Positions 10,462-22,736 of a DNA stretch of 64,000 bases are shown piece by piece. A model generated the notes under the pieces. The model saw nothing but the letters and a program-made list of their open reading frames with translations. It was not told where the DNA came from and made no database searches. A program made the position numbers and the translations under genes. Source of the stretch: Botryococcus braunii (taxonomy: Eukaryota > Chlorophyta > Trebouxiophyceae); contig KV908339.1 of assembly GCA_002005505.1 (NCBI GenBank), positions 835,557 through 899,556 of the forward strand, read 5' to 3'. Position 1 is the first letter of the stretch, and every line of letters begins with the position of its first letter.

Positions 10462-11328
10462 TTAGTACAGGCCTTCCATGCTGTTGAAACGCAGGTTATC
10501 CTGCCCCAGAAATTTCACGGTTAGTATTTTGAGGCACTTCTGCCTGGTGAGCACTTGAACCAGCCCCACCTGAACCACCCTGCCTGCCTGCAGGCTGACC
10601 ACCCCCACCTGGATTCCTATAGGGTTTGGGGTTTGGGGTGTTTGGAGGATTATATGGCTTCTTTGCTTGAAGGTCCATATACGTTAACTCTAAAACATGC
10701 TGAAGTTGGTGTACATTTGGAAGATTATTGCACACAGACAGCTGTAACCGCCTATCTACCTCATACTCCTCAGTGAGGCCTTCTATGATCATGGAGCACT
10801 GGCACACCTCAGAACACTGCTCTCCTAGTGATTTGAGGTTATTTGCAATCTTTCTGCATCTTAAAACATAGTCAGATGGTTTTTCACCTGGCTTCATGTT
10901 AAACAACCTTTGCTCTCTGTGGAGGCTCATCAGCATGGCTGCTACTCTAGCGTTAAACACCTGCAGCAGCTTGTTCCACATTTGGTAAGAGCTTAACAAG
11001 TCAGTAATCTGAACAGAATATTGCTCAGTACATGCTTGAGTGATAATGGTTTGAGCCTTGAAATCATCATAAGCTCCCTGATAATCATCATGAACACAGT
11101 AGTTGACATTCATTTCCCACAGCATGGCATACACTTGCTTTGTCCATGTCAACCAATTGGAATCATTTAACTTAACTAACTCAATCTTAGGAGTTAATTT
11201 CTGATGAGAAGAGAAAGAAGGACCCGTGGTTGGATTTATGGTGGGCAGACTGGGGATACCAGCATTTGGAAATTGACCTTGCCCAGCACTTTGTGGTGGC
11301 CCCTGACTGAAAGGAGGACCACCCCAAC
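10462..11328 (-). pseudogene. Copia X Gag, central part
   Basis: Copia-type Gag (UBN2-like) frame: KLNDSNWLTWTKQVYAM, then a helical capsid-like region to LELTYMDLQAKKP and a Gly/Asn-rich tail. The frame is open from the G insertion site and continues the Pro/Gly-rich N-terminal half at 30100-31110. An in-frame TAA at about 10494-10496 (after REISGAG) stops it ahead of the zinc knuckle, so Gag could not be made whole. Confidence 0.85.
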
Positions 11329-11530
11329 TGTAACGGCAGGAAGCTGCCAGGTCCTGAAATGTGTAGGATTTTGGGCAGGAAGCTGCCGGGTCCTGAAATG
11401 AAGGTTCTGGAAAGTGGCACGCGTCTTGGCGTCGAAGGAAGTCCCGGTGCTGACCGGCTTGTAACGGATTCCGCTGAATGCTCTAACCTGACTGGTGTCT
11501 CGTCTCTCTCTCTCTTCCTTTGCCACCACA
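11329..11530 (+). repeat. 5' LTR of chromovirus G
   Basis: TGTAACGGC...CCACCACA. It holds a direct duplication of about 27 bp (GGCAGGAAGCTGCC plus GGTCCTGAAATG) at about 11335 and 11375, each copy with a GGCAG/CTGCC inverted repeat, and a CT run near its 3' end. Confidence 0.93.
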
Positions 11531-11533
11531 AGG

Positions 11534-11546
11534 TGGTATCGGCGAG
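11534..11546 (+). promoter_or_regulatory. Putative primer-binding site of G
   Basis: TGGTATCGGCGAG, three bases after the LTR. The first seven bases match the usual complement of the initiator tRNA-Met 3' end; the rest diverges. Confidence 0.55.
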
Positions 11547-11582
11547 TAGGGCAAGGTTTTGCTAATCTACCTGTTGGGTATA

Positions 11583-14500
11583 ATGTCGGCAGCTACTTTC
11601 ACCACGTTGGTTACGTCGTATTGTGAGAAGTTGGGGGCGGCCAGCGATGTTGCCGAGCTTGATGCACTGGATCTCACGCTTGATAGTGACTACCCAAGGT
11701 TTCGTAAGAAGGATTTTGATGAACTGATGGCGAAGTGTAAGGTCGAGGTGGCGCGCGATAACTACGATGTCCGCGATCATACGGATCTGATCATTAGTTC
11801 GATTGCCCAGTTTTATGTCGCTACTGTTAAATTTCTAAAAATAGGTGCTCTTGCTGCTTTTCGTCCTGTCTGGGCTACAAGTTATGCGCGAAAGGTTTTT
11901 ATGACGGAGGTTGCTCGTGATCCTGCGGTGTCGCACAAGCTTCCGTCTAATGCGTTAGGCAAGCCGCCGGTGTTCACGGGAAATAACACTAGGCACTGGG
12001 TTGCTATTGTTAAGAATTATGTTGAGGCACAGGGAATCAACGATGACCAGCAAAAGCTTCGCGTTGGCGTCTCATTTCTCTCCACAAGCATTCAGGGTCA
12101 CTGGTCCTCGTATGTCGTAACCCATCCTTCCCCTACTTTCGAAGATTTTCAGCAATTCCTGTTTGATTTTTATGACAAGAATGTAGGGGTGACGGAGGCC
12201 CGCCGCCACTGGCAGGGGGTTCGTCAAGGTTCGAAGTCTGTTCAGGAGTATGCCTTGGAGTTTAACTCCGCTCTTGCCGACCTGAATTCGATGCCTGGTG
12301 GGGAGGTCACGGAGAATGAGAAGGTTACGAATTTTCTGAATGGGTTGCGTGCATCGTTGCATTCTCAGTGTCGAATTAACCACAAAACTGGCCGTGCTTT
12401 TGATTCGTATATGGAGCTCTACCAGATCGCTCATGGGCTCGATGATACTGTCGCTGAAGGGTTTCGTTCGCGCGGTTCCGATATGTTTCCTTCGAATCAC
12501 CATGCTTATCGTGGGTTTGGTCGTTTCGATCGTGGGTTTGGTCGTCCGCGCGGTGTGTTTAAGGCTCGTGGGTTTCGTGCTCGTGGTCGCGGTTTTGATC
12601 GCGGTGATCGCTCGCATCATCGCCATGTTCCCGGTTTTCATCATGGGTCATTTCCATCCCAGTCCATGCCGCTCACTTGTTATGGGTGTGGCCTCCCTGG
12701 CCACAAACAGTCCGAGTGCCCTATGACTCCCGGGTTCTCGCAAGGATCTGCGCAGGTACCCCAAGCCCCAGCACATCACGCCGGTCCCCCAAATTCTGGT
12801 CGCGGCAATGCACCGAGTGGGCGTGGATCATCTCGTGGGCGTGGACGCTTTGGCTGGTATGAAGACTTATCTTTCTCAAAACTTGTGGCTGCTCATGTTT
12901 GTTTGGAATGGGGACCTGGTATTGATATCCTTGTTTGTGAAGATACCCCCCAAGTGAACCTGCAAGATGGTCATGTGTATGCGTTCGTGCTTAAGCCCGA
13001 AAAAGCCCATGAAGTGCTCTCCGAGTATAATGCCCTGAAGAAGAATGCCCGTCAGATTGGCGCTTATTTTGTTTTGCCCAAACGAGTTGCTAAGGCAGTA
13101 AGTGTTGTTCCCCTTTTAAAAAGTAAAGAGAGAATTATGGAGGGGAGGCGCAACGAAAGTGTAGCTTTGAAAAGTGCGCATGGGGAAGAGAGAATTGTGG
13201 CCCCGTGGTCTTTTGAAGTGTGGTATGACAAGAAGAGGCACAGTATATCAATGGTGAGAAAAGAACACCCCGAAGCGCAAATGGTCTTGCGCGGTATGGT
13301 TGCAGGGGCAACCGCTGATTGTGCAGTTGATACCGGGGGAGAACTCTCATTCATCTCGGCAGAATTTCTGAAGCGAGTGAACATAACCCCGCAACAGGTG
13401 GATGAATTGGAAGTGGAAGTGGCCACGGGTGACATTGCGAAAGTGGTGCAACAAGTGCAGTTGCGAACAGTTTTCAAGTCTTTGCCTTGTGTGCATACTT
13501 ACTATGTGCTACCAAAATTGGCTGGTGACTGTGATGTCTTGTTGGGCATGGATTTCCTTAAGCGCTATAAGGCCAAGATTGATGTAGCGGAAGATACGTG
13601 TACATTTTGGAACAGAGGGCGAGGCGTGATTGTTAAGTCCATTTCTGCTACTGCTAGGAGCGCTAGAAAGAAGTCCCCTGTCATCTCTGCGAGGCATTTG
13701 GCGCGCTGTATGAAGCAAGGCTGTCCAGTGTTTGTGGGCATGGTAAGCAAGAATGAAGGGCATGATAACGAGACACGCTCGGATGAGCAAGGGCATGAAC
13801 ATGTTGATAGGCAAGAGGGCAACGAAGCGCGTAACGAAGGGCATAGCGATTATGATCATGATGTTAAAGAGTTCGAACCTGCTTTTGGGCCTACAAACAA
13901 GGCCGATGTCCCTTCTGATAAAAGTGGATTGAATCACCCCATTTGTCAACATCTTCGTGCTGAGTTCAGTGATGTCTTTTCTGAGAAATTAGAAGGCCTA
14001 CCTCCTGACAGACATCTGTTCCACACTATCCCATTGTATAGTGAACATGTTCCTCCATCCCGACCTGGTTACCGTTTAGCTTTGCCTGAGTTGCAAGAAG
14101 CACAGAGACAGGTTGCTGAACTTCTTGAGCAGGGATTGATTCAACCAAGTTGCAGTCCGTTTAGCAGCCCTGTTCTGTTTGTGAAGAAAAAGGATGACAC
14201 GTTGCGTATGGTTATCGACTATTGTGCGTTAAACCGCATTACTGTCCCTGATCGTTATCCTCTCCCGCGGATTGATGAGTTGCTTGATAAACTGCAAGGT
14301 GCTGTGTGCTTTACAAGTCTTGATTTACTCTCTGGTTATCATCAAATTCGCTTGCAAGAGGAAGATGTTCCCAAAACTGCTTTCCGTGTTCCTTTTGGCC
14401 ATTATGAGTTCAAAGTTCTACCCTTCGGTTTGACAAATGCCCCCGCTACTTTTCAACGTATGATGAATCGCGTATTCCATGACTTTGTGGCTGAAGGCTT

Positions 14501-15061
14501 TGTGGTAGTGTACCTTGATGATGTTTTGATCTTCTCTAAAACCGAGGAAGAGCATAAAGAGCATTTGCAAAAAGTGTTCGAGCGCCTACGTGAAGAGAAA
14601 TTGTTTGTGAAGCTAAAGAAGTGTTCTTTTTGTCAGCCTGAACTACGCTATCTTGGCTTTATTGTGGGGAAGCATGGAATCAAGATTGATCCGGATAAAG
14701 CCGCAGCAGTGATGAAGTGGGTCGTACCGACGACGGCCACTGAGGTACGACAGTTTTTGGGCCTCTGCAATTTTTCGCGGAAATTTGTGCAGGGGTATAG
14801 TCAACTTGCTGCCCCGTTGAATCACTTATTGCGAAAAGGTGTCCCTTGGCTGTGGACTGATGCATGTCAAAAAGCCTTTGATGGGTTGAAGTGGGCCATC
14901 ACAAATGCCCCAGGGTTGGCAATCCCTGATCTCTCCCCGGATGCGCCTAAGTTTCGGGTCGTGTGTGATGCCTCAAAGAATGGTGTTGGTGCTGTGCTTG
15001 AGCAAAATGGACGCCCATGTGCCTATATGAGCCGGAAATTTTCTGATGCTGAGAGAAATTA
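11583..15061 (+). pseudogene. Chromovirus G Gag-protease-RT, interrupted in RNase H
   Basis: Start chosen at ATG 11583 (MSAATFTTLV); the frame is open slightly further upstream. Gag is followed by Arg/Gly/Phe-rich repeats and a CCHC knuckle CYGCGLPGHKQSEC (about 12677). The protease has CAVDTGGELSFIS (DTGG instead of the common DTGA/S). RT carries RMVIDYCALN and YLDDVLIFSK (about 14510), and RNase H begins RVVCDASKNGVGAVL. The frame breaks at SDAERNY, where copia C was inserted with duplication of AATTA; it continues at 27434. No other lesion was seen, so the C insertion may have killed the element. Confidence 0.9.
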
Positions 15062-15108
15062 TGAACAATTCTGAGCTCGGCGTTTCCTGTATGTCCCGGC
15101 ACGAAGGC
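15062..15108 (-). repeat. Terminal fragment of the C 3' LTR
   Basis: TGAACAATTCTGAGCTCGG... equals the start (plus sense) of the intact LTR at 26705 and diverges after CACGAAGG, where element B sequence starts. Confidence 0.9.
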
Positions 15109-15195
15109 ACAGTCTAGTGAGCTCCGATTTAGGCGCCACCCACTCTCAGCATCCTGAAGACTCCTGTCAGAAATTCGTCTCTGCAATCCTGGCTG

Positions 15196-18100
15196 GTGGA
15201 CAGTGGAGCATCTGTACATCTGGTGAATGATGTGACCCTACTACATAATCCAACTGTGCATGCCAAACCCATCCCATTACATCTGGCCACTTCAGATGCC
15301 ACTGGAGGAATTGTAGCATCAGGCTCTGTCTGCATCCTCAGTCGAGTGGGAGTTCCCCTGTGGATACATCATGTTCAGTGTGTTCCTTCTGCAACCTCAA
15401 ACATACTGTCAGTATCTGCAGCATTGCGGGATGGGGCAGTCTTTCGCACAGATGATGTTGGAGCGTTCACTGAAGTCTGTGGTCCAAACAGCTGGAGGTC
15501 TCGGATCAGTGCAGAGAAAGGGCTATTTTATATTCATCAAGTTGTAGCTCTGAGTCCCAGTGTTAACCACAGAAGAATTTCAGCTGCTGTGAAGTCCAAA
15601 ACCCCCACCCAAAACTCACACAACTGTGCCAGACGATACCTCTGGCATAGCAGAATGGGACATCCAGGTGAAACATGGATGCAGCGCCTAACCAATGAGG
15701 ACCTGGTCTCGGGACTTGATACATCCCTATGTCCCTGCTCCAATTGTCCAGTCTACTGTGAAGCATGTATTGAGGGAAAGACGTCTCGGCCTCCATTTGG
15801 AATAAGCAGTAGACCAGCTGTTGAACCACTTGACAGAGTACATATTGACACTGTGGGCCCCATTTTTCCTGCTGCAGTAACTGGTGAACGTTACTGGGTG
15901 ACTGCTTTGGATGAGTCATCTCAGTTAAAGGCGGTCCTGCCTGTGAAGTCCAAAGATGCCATCAGTGCTGCTGTGAGGGACCTCATTCTATACTGGCAGA
16001 CCCAGAAGAAAACCAAAGTGAAGTGTGTCCGGTGTGACCGTGGAACTGAATTTCTGAATGCCACGTTCAAAGAATTTTGTGCATCCCAGGGGACTAAATT
16101 GGAGACCTCAGCTCCTTACACCCCGCAACAGAATGGAGCGGCTGAAAGAGCCAATCGCACCCTCAAGGAACGTACCAGGACTCTTCTGGCTTTTGCAGCT
16201 GCCAGTCCAACGTTGTGGAAGGAGGCCCTGGAAACTGCATGCACCCTACTGAACATGGGTCCCAGTACCGGGAGGGACCGCACGCCATCAGAATTATTTT
16301 TTGGCTACAAACCAAATGTAACCCCACTGCGTACCTGGGGTTGCTTGGCCTTTGTGCACATTCCTGATGTCCAGCGCTCTGTGTTTTCCCCTAAAACTGT
16401 GCCAGGGATGCTTACTGGTTACTCAGCCTCCTCCAAAGCCTATCGGATCTATGTGGGAGGGGGTATCTGGAAGGAGAGCAGAGATGTGGTTTTCGTGGAG
16501 CACCTCAGGGGAGCCTCTCGGGTTGGCATGAGCGTTTCCTCAACACAGTCTACAGAGTTTCTGTGTCCTGAGCCCTCTGCAAGTGACACTCCCCCAGTCT
16601 TTCCCGGCACCTCCCCTGGCACAACCAACATCAGCCTTGAGACAGATCTTGATGACCCACACAGTGAGCCTGAGTACCTGCCAGCCTCCAGCAACCTCCC
16701 CACACAGCCTGTCACAGGACCCCCCAGTGAGGCTGAGCCCGAGCCTGAATCCAGAAGACTGTGTGACCCAGTGGAGATGGATCAAACCCTGGAGGCAGTA
16801 CAGGACTTAGCCAGAGGAGTGAGACAGGACTCCCACCTTCGACCGCAGATGGAGCGAGCCCAGGAGGTCCTCAGACCAACTAGGTCTGATTGCCGCAACC
16901 ACCAATTGGATGGCCTGACCCGGGCTCAACGACACGAACAACGCACTGCCGCCAAAGACCTCCTGCTGCCACAGGAGAAGGGAGAGAGCAGAGAGCGAGA
17001 GGGGTTGACTGAATGTGACTCTCTGTCACAGGGACCAGGGGAAGTGCAGCTAGAGGGTGATTCACATGAGGGGCATGAATTGCATGTGAGTGCAGTGAGG
17101 GGGGCAGCTACATGCAAAGCTGCAAATGGTCCCGGGGAGCTGAGCAGTATGGGTGGGTCTTGTTCAGTGACTGAGAGAAATGTAAGAGATGTGACCATGC
17201 AGAGTTCTTCTGGCAACCCGTCCAGTCAGAGCACTCCTGGACGGGACTGTGGTGGCAGCCACCGGTCAGAGGAAGCATCATATGCTTTCTCTGCACCAGC
17301 CAAACATGATTGTGAGCGGGAGACAGGATCTGCATCCTTGACTCCATGTAAGGGACGAGAGGAGGAGGTGAATCAGGAGCACAGACATTGTGGAGACAGA
17401 CCAAATTACAAGTGCTCACTGAGAGGTACCTGTGCCTGGGAGAGTGATGTCAGAGATGTGAGGTCACTCCCAACAGTGACATGCAGTCGGTCTGAGAGGC
17501 ATGTGGATCACATAAATCAGGGGAAGTATGCAGACACTCTGCCATATCCCGATGTTGCTTGTGAGAGACCTGAAGAGTCTGAACTCTTGCAGGCATGTCA
17601 GAGTGTGTCTGAGGAGGTGAATCGGAAGTCTGGACAATGTGAAGGGATTCCAAATTACAAAGACTGTCCGAGAGGTACCTGTGCATGGGAGGATGATGTG
17701 AGGGATGAGCAGAGTAACTTGTGCAAAGCCAAGTGTGAGTCCAAGCGAGAGCGTGCTATGAGAGAGCATTCTACTTCTACTGGAGAGCCTGTGATGTGTA
17801 ACTCAGCGAGTGTCAGTGGAAGAGTAGTGGGTTCTGGACAAAGTGAGAGAAAATCAGGCAATTCAGAGGAAAAGCACACAGGTGTCAGATTTGGGAAAAT
17901 TCACGTTCCCTCTAATTTGAGAGAAGCACAGATGTCTCCCCAGTGGGAATACTGGAAGGCAGCTATGCAGGAAGAGCAAAATTCTCTAGATACTCATGAG
18001 GTCATGGAGTATGTTCCGAGACCTCGTGGACATAAGGTTATTCCAGTTCACTGGATATTTTCAGTGAAAATGGATGCACATGGCAATGTTGTGAGATTCA

Positions 18101-19482
18101 AGGCCAGATTAGTGGCACAGGGATGCAGACAAATCCCTGGAGTGGATGTGATGGAGGTCTTTGCTCCTACTAGTAGCTATGGAGCTAGAAGAGCTTTGCT
18201 TGCTGTTGCTGCAAGAGAGGGCTGTGAAATTCATCAGGTGGACGTTAAGACCGCCTTTCTGAATGGTGAGCTCGAGGAGGAAGTATATGTAACGCAACCT
18301 CCTGGCTTTGAGAATGGTGATAAGAATATTGTGTGCCGATTGAGAAAGGCGTTGTATGGCCTGAAGCAGGCTCCACGTGCCTGGCACAAAACCCTGAATG
18401 ACAAACTTGAAGTCATGGGGTATGAGGTGTGCAAGAGTGATGCGGGAGTGTATGTGAGATGCTCTACTGATGGAGGAAAGTCCTATGTGCTGATCTATGT
18501 TGATGATCTTCTGATAGTTTCCAAGGGCATGTCAGAAATCGAGAGAGTGAAGGGACTTCTCAAGAAAGAATTCACCATCCATGATCTTGGGGAAGTGAAG
18601 GATTTCTTGGGATGTCAAGTGATGAGAGATAGAGATAAAGGGCTGATCACCCTGAGTTGCATCCCTAAAATCGATGCACTTGTAGAGAAATTTGGCTTGG
18701 ATCTTGAGTCAGTGGGACCTGATACTCCCATGACAAAAGATTTCGTAATGTCCCAAAGGCCTGCACCGAGAGATGGGAGCGACAGCATTGGTGCTGGCAG
18801 TCCACTACCTCCAGGTCACCGTTACTGTGAGTTAGTAGGGTCTCTTCTGTATATAGCCAACACCACACGTCCCGATATAGCTCAGGCAGTAGGTGTATTG
18901 TCTCGTTATCGCATATCTCCCACCACAGCACATTGGAATGAAGCCATCCGTGTGTTGAAGTATCTGAAAGGAACCCGAGATTTGGTTCTAACTCTCGGAG
19001 GGGGGGAGATAGAGCTAGAAGGCTATGTGGATGCCGACTATGGAGGTGATCAGGATCATCGCTTCTCTACCACTGGCTTTGTCCTCACTGTGTTTGGAGG
19101 AGCAGTAGTGTGGGGAAGTAAAAAGCAATCTGCTGTTGCCACTTCAACAGTGGAGGCTGAATTCATGGCAGCAAGTGCTGTTGTGAAGGAAGCAAATTGG
19201 CTGAGAGGTTTCCTGGAGGAAATTGGAGTGTTACCGTGGATAGTGAAGATTCATTGTGACAACCAAGGGTGTATAAACCACCTGAGGAATCCGGTGTACT
19301 CCAAACACACAAAGCATATTGCAATTAGCTGTCATTTCGCACGTGAAGCTATTGCAAAGGGGCAGGTTGAATTCAAGTACATTCAATCTGCTAGAAATGT
19401 GGCTGACATTTTTACCAAACCACTAGTTAGACAAGTGTTTCTGGGACATCGTAACTCACTGGGACTGGCCAAGTTTCTGTGA
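15196..19482 (+). pseudogene. Copia B protease-integrase-RT-RNase H frame (Gag lost)
   Basis: 1428-codon open frame beginning at the protease active site (DSGASVHLVND); the ATG is internal, and codons are open for some way upstream. Integrase: LWHSRMGHPG, CEACIEGK, HIDTVGPIF, CDRGTEF, PQQNGAAERANR. RT: VHWIFSVKMDAHGN, VDVKTAFLNGELEEEVY, YVDDLLIVSK. RNase H: DADYGGDQDHRFSTTGF and the AEFMAAS block. The integrase-RT linker (about 16560-17900) holds repeated Cys/Trp modules (NYK..RGTCAWE.DVRD). It has no stops, so the deletion that removed Gag is the only visible defect. Confidence 0.87.
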
Positions 19483-19485
19483 GGT

Positions 19486-19500
19486 AAAGGCAAGGGGAAG
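19486..19500 (+). promoter_or_regulatory. Polypurine tract of B
   Basis: AAAGGCAAGGGGAAG directly before the TG of the 3' LTR; primes plus-strand DNA synthesis in LTR elements. Confidence 0.7.
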
Positions 19501-20191
19501 TGTTGTGTTAATTAATTTTATGCCTTTCCCTCAGAGGAGTAATAATGGCAAGTCTCCGTATGAAGACAATACCAATTAGGAAAGAGAGGCAGAACCCTGA
19601 GTTCTGCCAGGCAATACATGCATTTGAACGAAGACTATCATAACGCAAGTTACAGACACGTTTGTAGAAAGGAGGCATATGGGGCAAGCACGGATAGGGA
19701 AGGCACTTGGTTGGAACTATAGTGGCACTCCGGGTGTCTATCAATCAGTTGCTAACCAGTCCTTGACTTGTATATGTCCGTGCCTACTTAACAACGCACA
19801 AGTAGGAGGACATCGTCTAACACCCTCCGTGCCGCCACCATGCAGGTGACTTAATCCTTATTGTATTCCTGGATTTAGCACTCAGATGAACATTGTTAGA
19901 ACATGTTAGACATATAGAGTTGAGTTTAGCTCATCGGACAAAGTAATGAACACGACCTGGGTGAGAGCAGGTTAGGCGTGTTTGAACTGCGTCACCTTGT
20001 TAGGAGAGATGAGAGATATTGTAACACTTGGTTGGAACTATAGTGGCACTCCGGGTGTCTATCAATCAGTTGCTAACCAGTCCTTGACTTGTATATGTCC
20101 GTGCCTACTTAACAACGCACAAGTAGGAGGACATCGTCTAACACCCTCCGTGCCGCCACCATGCAGGATACGCCAAGCCCAGAATATTTCA
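19501..20191 (+). repeat. 3' LTR of copia B
   Basis: 691 bp, TGTTGTG...AATATTTCA. Its ends are homologous to the LTR of C read on the minus strand. It contains two copies of a unit of about 140 bp (19703-19846 and 20027-20167) separated by about 180 bp, and an inverted repeat GGCAGAAC..GTTCTGCC at 19588-19608. Confidence 0.85.
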
Positions 20192-20846
20192 CTTGCTGTG
20201 TGTCGAGAAGCAAGCAGAGTCCGACTGTGAATAGACACTTGAGGCAACTGATCAGAGATAAGCACCCGGAGTGCTCTTTCAATCCCAAACAAGTCATTAC
20301 ATTGCTTCTTGCCTTCTCTCACTACTCAAGAATTCAAACTACCTATTCTACATATCGTCAGATAGTTCGCATTACCGTTGTTCGATGAGTCAAGCATTAG
20401 CAATCTTCTAATACTCTTATCTAGACCTCTTCCTAATCAACCGTTCATGAGTGTCATATCATATTACTACACTTTACCTGTATGTCCCGGCACGAAGGGT
20501 GTTTAGCTCGGTCGGATCTCTTGCTGTGTGTCGAGAAGCAAGCAGAGTCCGACTGTGAATAGACACTTGAGGCAACTGATCAGAGATAAGCACCCGGAGT
20601 GCTCTTTCAGTCCCAAACAAGTGCCTAGCCCTTCATGCCGACTGCATATATCCTTCTTGCAAGACCGCGTAGAATTACCTCATTCTCTCTAATCTAAGTG
20701 GAATTAGTCTAGATCAATTATGGCAGAACTCTAGAGTTCTGCCATTCATTACTCAACCTACTAATTGTTCTCTGTGATCCCTCAAAAAACAGGCCATTAT
20801 TACTCTTCTGAGGGAAAGTCACTCATGTTCTTTTACTATTATAACA
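20192..20846 (-). repeat. Main part of the C 3' LTR
   Basis: Matches 26775-27428 of the intact LTR, ending ATTATAACA beside the purine tract. Includes the duplicated unit copies and the 24-bp palindrome at 20721-20744. Confidence 0.9.
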
Positions 20847-20864
20847 CTTCCCCTTGACTTTTCC

Positions 20865-22736
20865 TCACAAAAACTTGGCCAGTCCCAGAGCCTCACGATG
20901 CCCCTGAAATACCTGCCTTGTTAAAGGCTTTGTGAATATATCCGCCACATTCCTCGCAGAAGGAACGTATTTCACATCAACTTGACCTAGTGCAATAGCC
21001 TCCCGCGCAAAGTGGAAGCTGATAGCAATATGCTTAGTGTGCTTAGAGAACACTGGATTTCTGATATGATTGATGCATCCCTGATTATCACAGTGAATCT
21101 TGACAATCCATGGGGAAATCCCAATTTCCTCAAGGAATCCCTTCATCCAATTGGCCTCTTTGACAGCTGCACTTGCCGCCATGAACTCAGCTTCCACAGT
21201 GGATGTGGCAACTGCAGACTGCTTCTTGCTCCCCCAAACTACAGCTCCACCAAACACTCGGATGACATACCCTGTAGTGGAAAACCGATGATCTTGGTCC
21301 CCACCATAATCTGCATCAACAAAACCCTCTAGCTCTGTGTCCTTCCCTCCAAGGACCAAAACGAGATCTCTGGTTGCCTTAAGATATTTCAGCACTCTGA
21401 TGGCTTCATTCCAGTGAGCAGTAGTAGGGGTAATCCTGTACCTGGAAAGCACTCCCACAGCCTGTGAAATATCAGGCCTAGTGGTATTTGCAATGTGCAA
21501 CAGTGACCCAACCAGTTCACAGTACCTGTGTCCTGGTGGCAGAGGGCTCCCAGCACCAATGCTGTCACTGTTGTCCTTGGACATAGGCCTCTGTGTGGCT
21601 ACAAAATCTTTAGTCATAGGGGTGTCAGGCCCCACAGACTCCTGATCCAGCCCAAATTTCTCAACCAGTGCATCAATCTTAGGGATGCAGCTCAAAGAAA
21701 TTAGCCCTTTATCCCTATCTCTCATCACTTGGCAGCCCAGAAAATCTTTTACCTCTCCCAAATCATGAATGGTGAACTCTTGCTTGAGCAAACCCTTCAC
21801 TCTCTCAATCTCTCCCATGCCTTTGGAAACTATCAGCAGATCATCAACATAAATCAACACAAATGACTTTCCTCCATCTACTGAACACTTCACATAGACA
21901 CCGGCATCACTCTTGCACACTTCATAGCCCATTGTGTGCAGCTTCTCATTAAGGGTCTTATGCCATGCCCTTGGTGCTTGCTTCAGGCCATACAATGCCT
22001 TCTTCAAGCGACACACTGTGTTACCATCCCCATTTTCAAACCCAGGAGGTTGTGTGACATAAACCTCCTCCTCTAATTCTCCATTTAGGAAAGCAGTCTT
22101 GACATCCACCTGCTGAATTTCAAGACCCTCTTGTGCAGCAACTGACAGTAAAGCTCTCCTAGATCCATAACTGCTAGTTGGTGCAAAGACCTCCATGACA
22201 TCTACTCCAGGAATTTGCCTGCATCCTTGAGCCACCAGCCTAGCCTTGAACCTCAGCACATTGCCATGGGCATCCATTTTCACTGAAAAAATCCAATGAA
22301 CTGGAATTACTTTATGGCCACGAGGTCTAAGGACATACTCCATGACCTCGTGGGCATCTAGAGAATTCTGCTCCTCTTGCATAGCAGCCTTCCAATATTC
22401 CCACTGTGGGGACTTCTGTGCCTCCTTCAAGCTGGAAGGCACACTAATTTTCCCAAACCGCACCCCTGTGTGCTTCCCCTGAGCTGGCTTACTCTCACTC
22501 TCTCTTTCACCCACTACTCTTTCGCTGAATGTCGCCGCACTGCACACAGGTGCAGTTTGTGAGGATTCTGATTTTCCTCGCTGCTCTCTCTCTCTCTGAG
22601 ACTCACAGTTTGCCCTTTCGAGCTTACTGCTTCGCACCCTCACATCATCCTCCCAGACACAGGTACCTCTCGGAAAGATCTTGTAATCAGGCAAATTCAC
22701 ACACTGTCCAAGCTTCCGATTCACCTCCTCATTCAC
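20865..22736 (-). pseudogene. Copia C reverse transcriptase and RNase H
   Basis: Open frame of 623 codons at the pol 3' end: KISVPSSLKEAQKSPQWEYW, RLVAQGCRQIPGVDVMEVF, VDVKTAFLNGELEEEVYV, YVDDLLIVSK, and RNase H DADYGGDQDHRFSTTGYV to the CDNQGCINH and KHIAISFHFARE blocks. The catalytic YVDD is intact. It is separated from the upstream integrase frame by at least two lesions between 22737 and 23560, so the ATG at 22736 is internal and the frame is a polyprotein fragment. Closest relative in the window is element B. Confidence 0.88.

Larger units (their letters stand above)
15109..20191 (+). mobile_element. Copia element B, 5'-truncated, plus strand
   Basis: Copia element in opposite orientation to C. 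It keeps protease, integrase, RT, RNase H and a 3' LTR but has no 5' LTR, leader or Gag; sequence resembling the element begins just after the C LTR fragment. The best reading is insertion into the C 3' LTR, then a deletion removing the B 5' half and about 21 bp of the C LTR. B and C are related (about the same domain text and homologous LTR ends). Confidence 0.87.
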
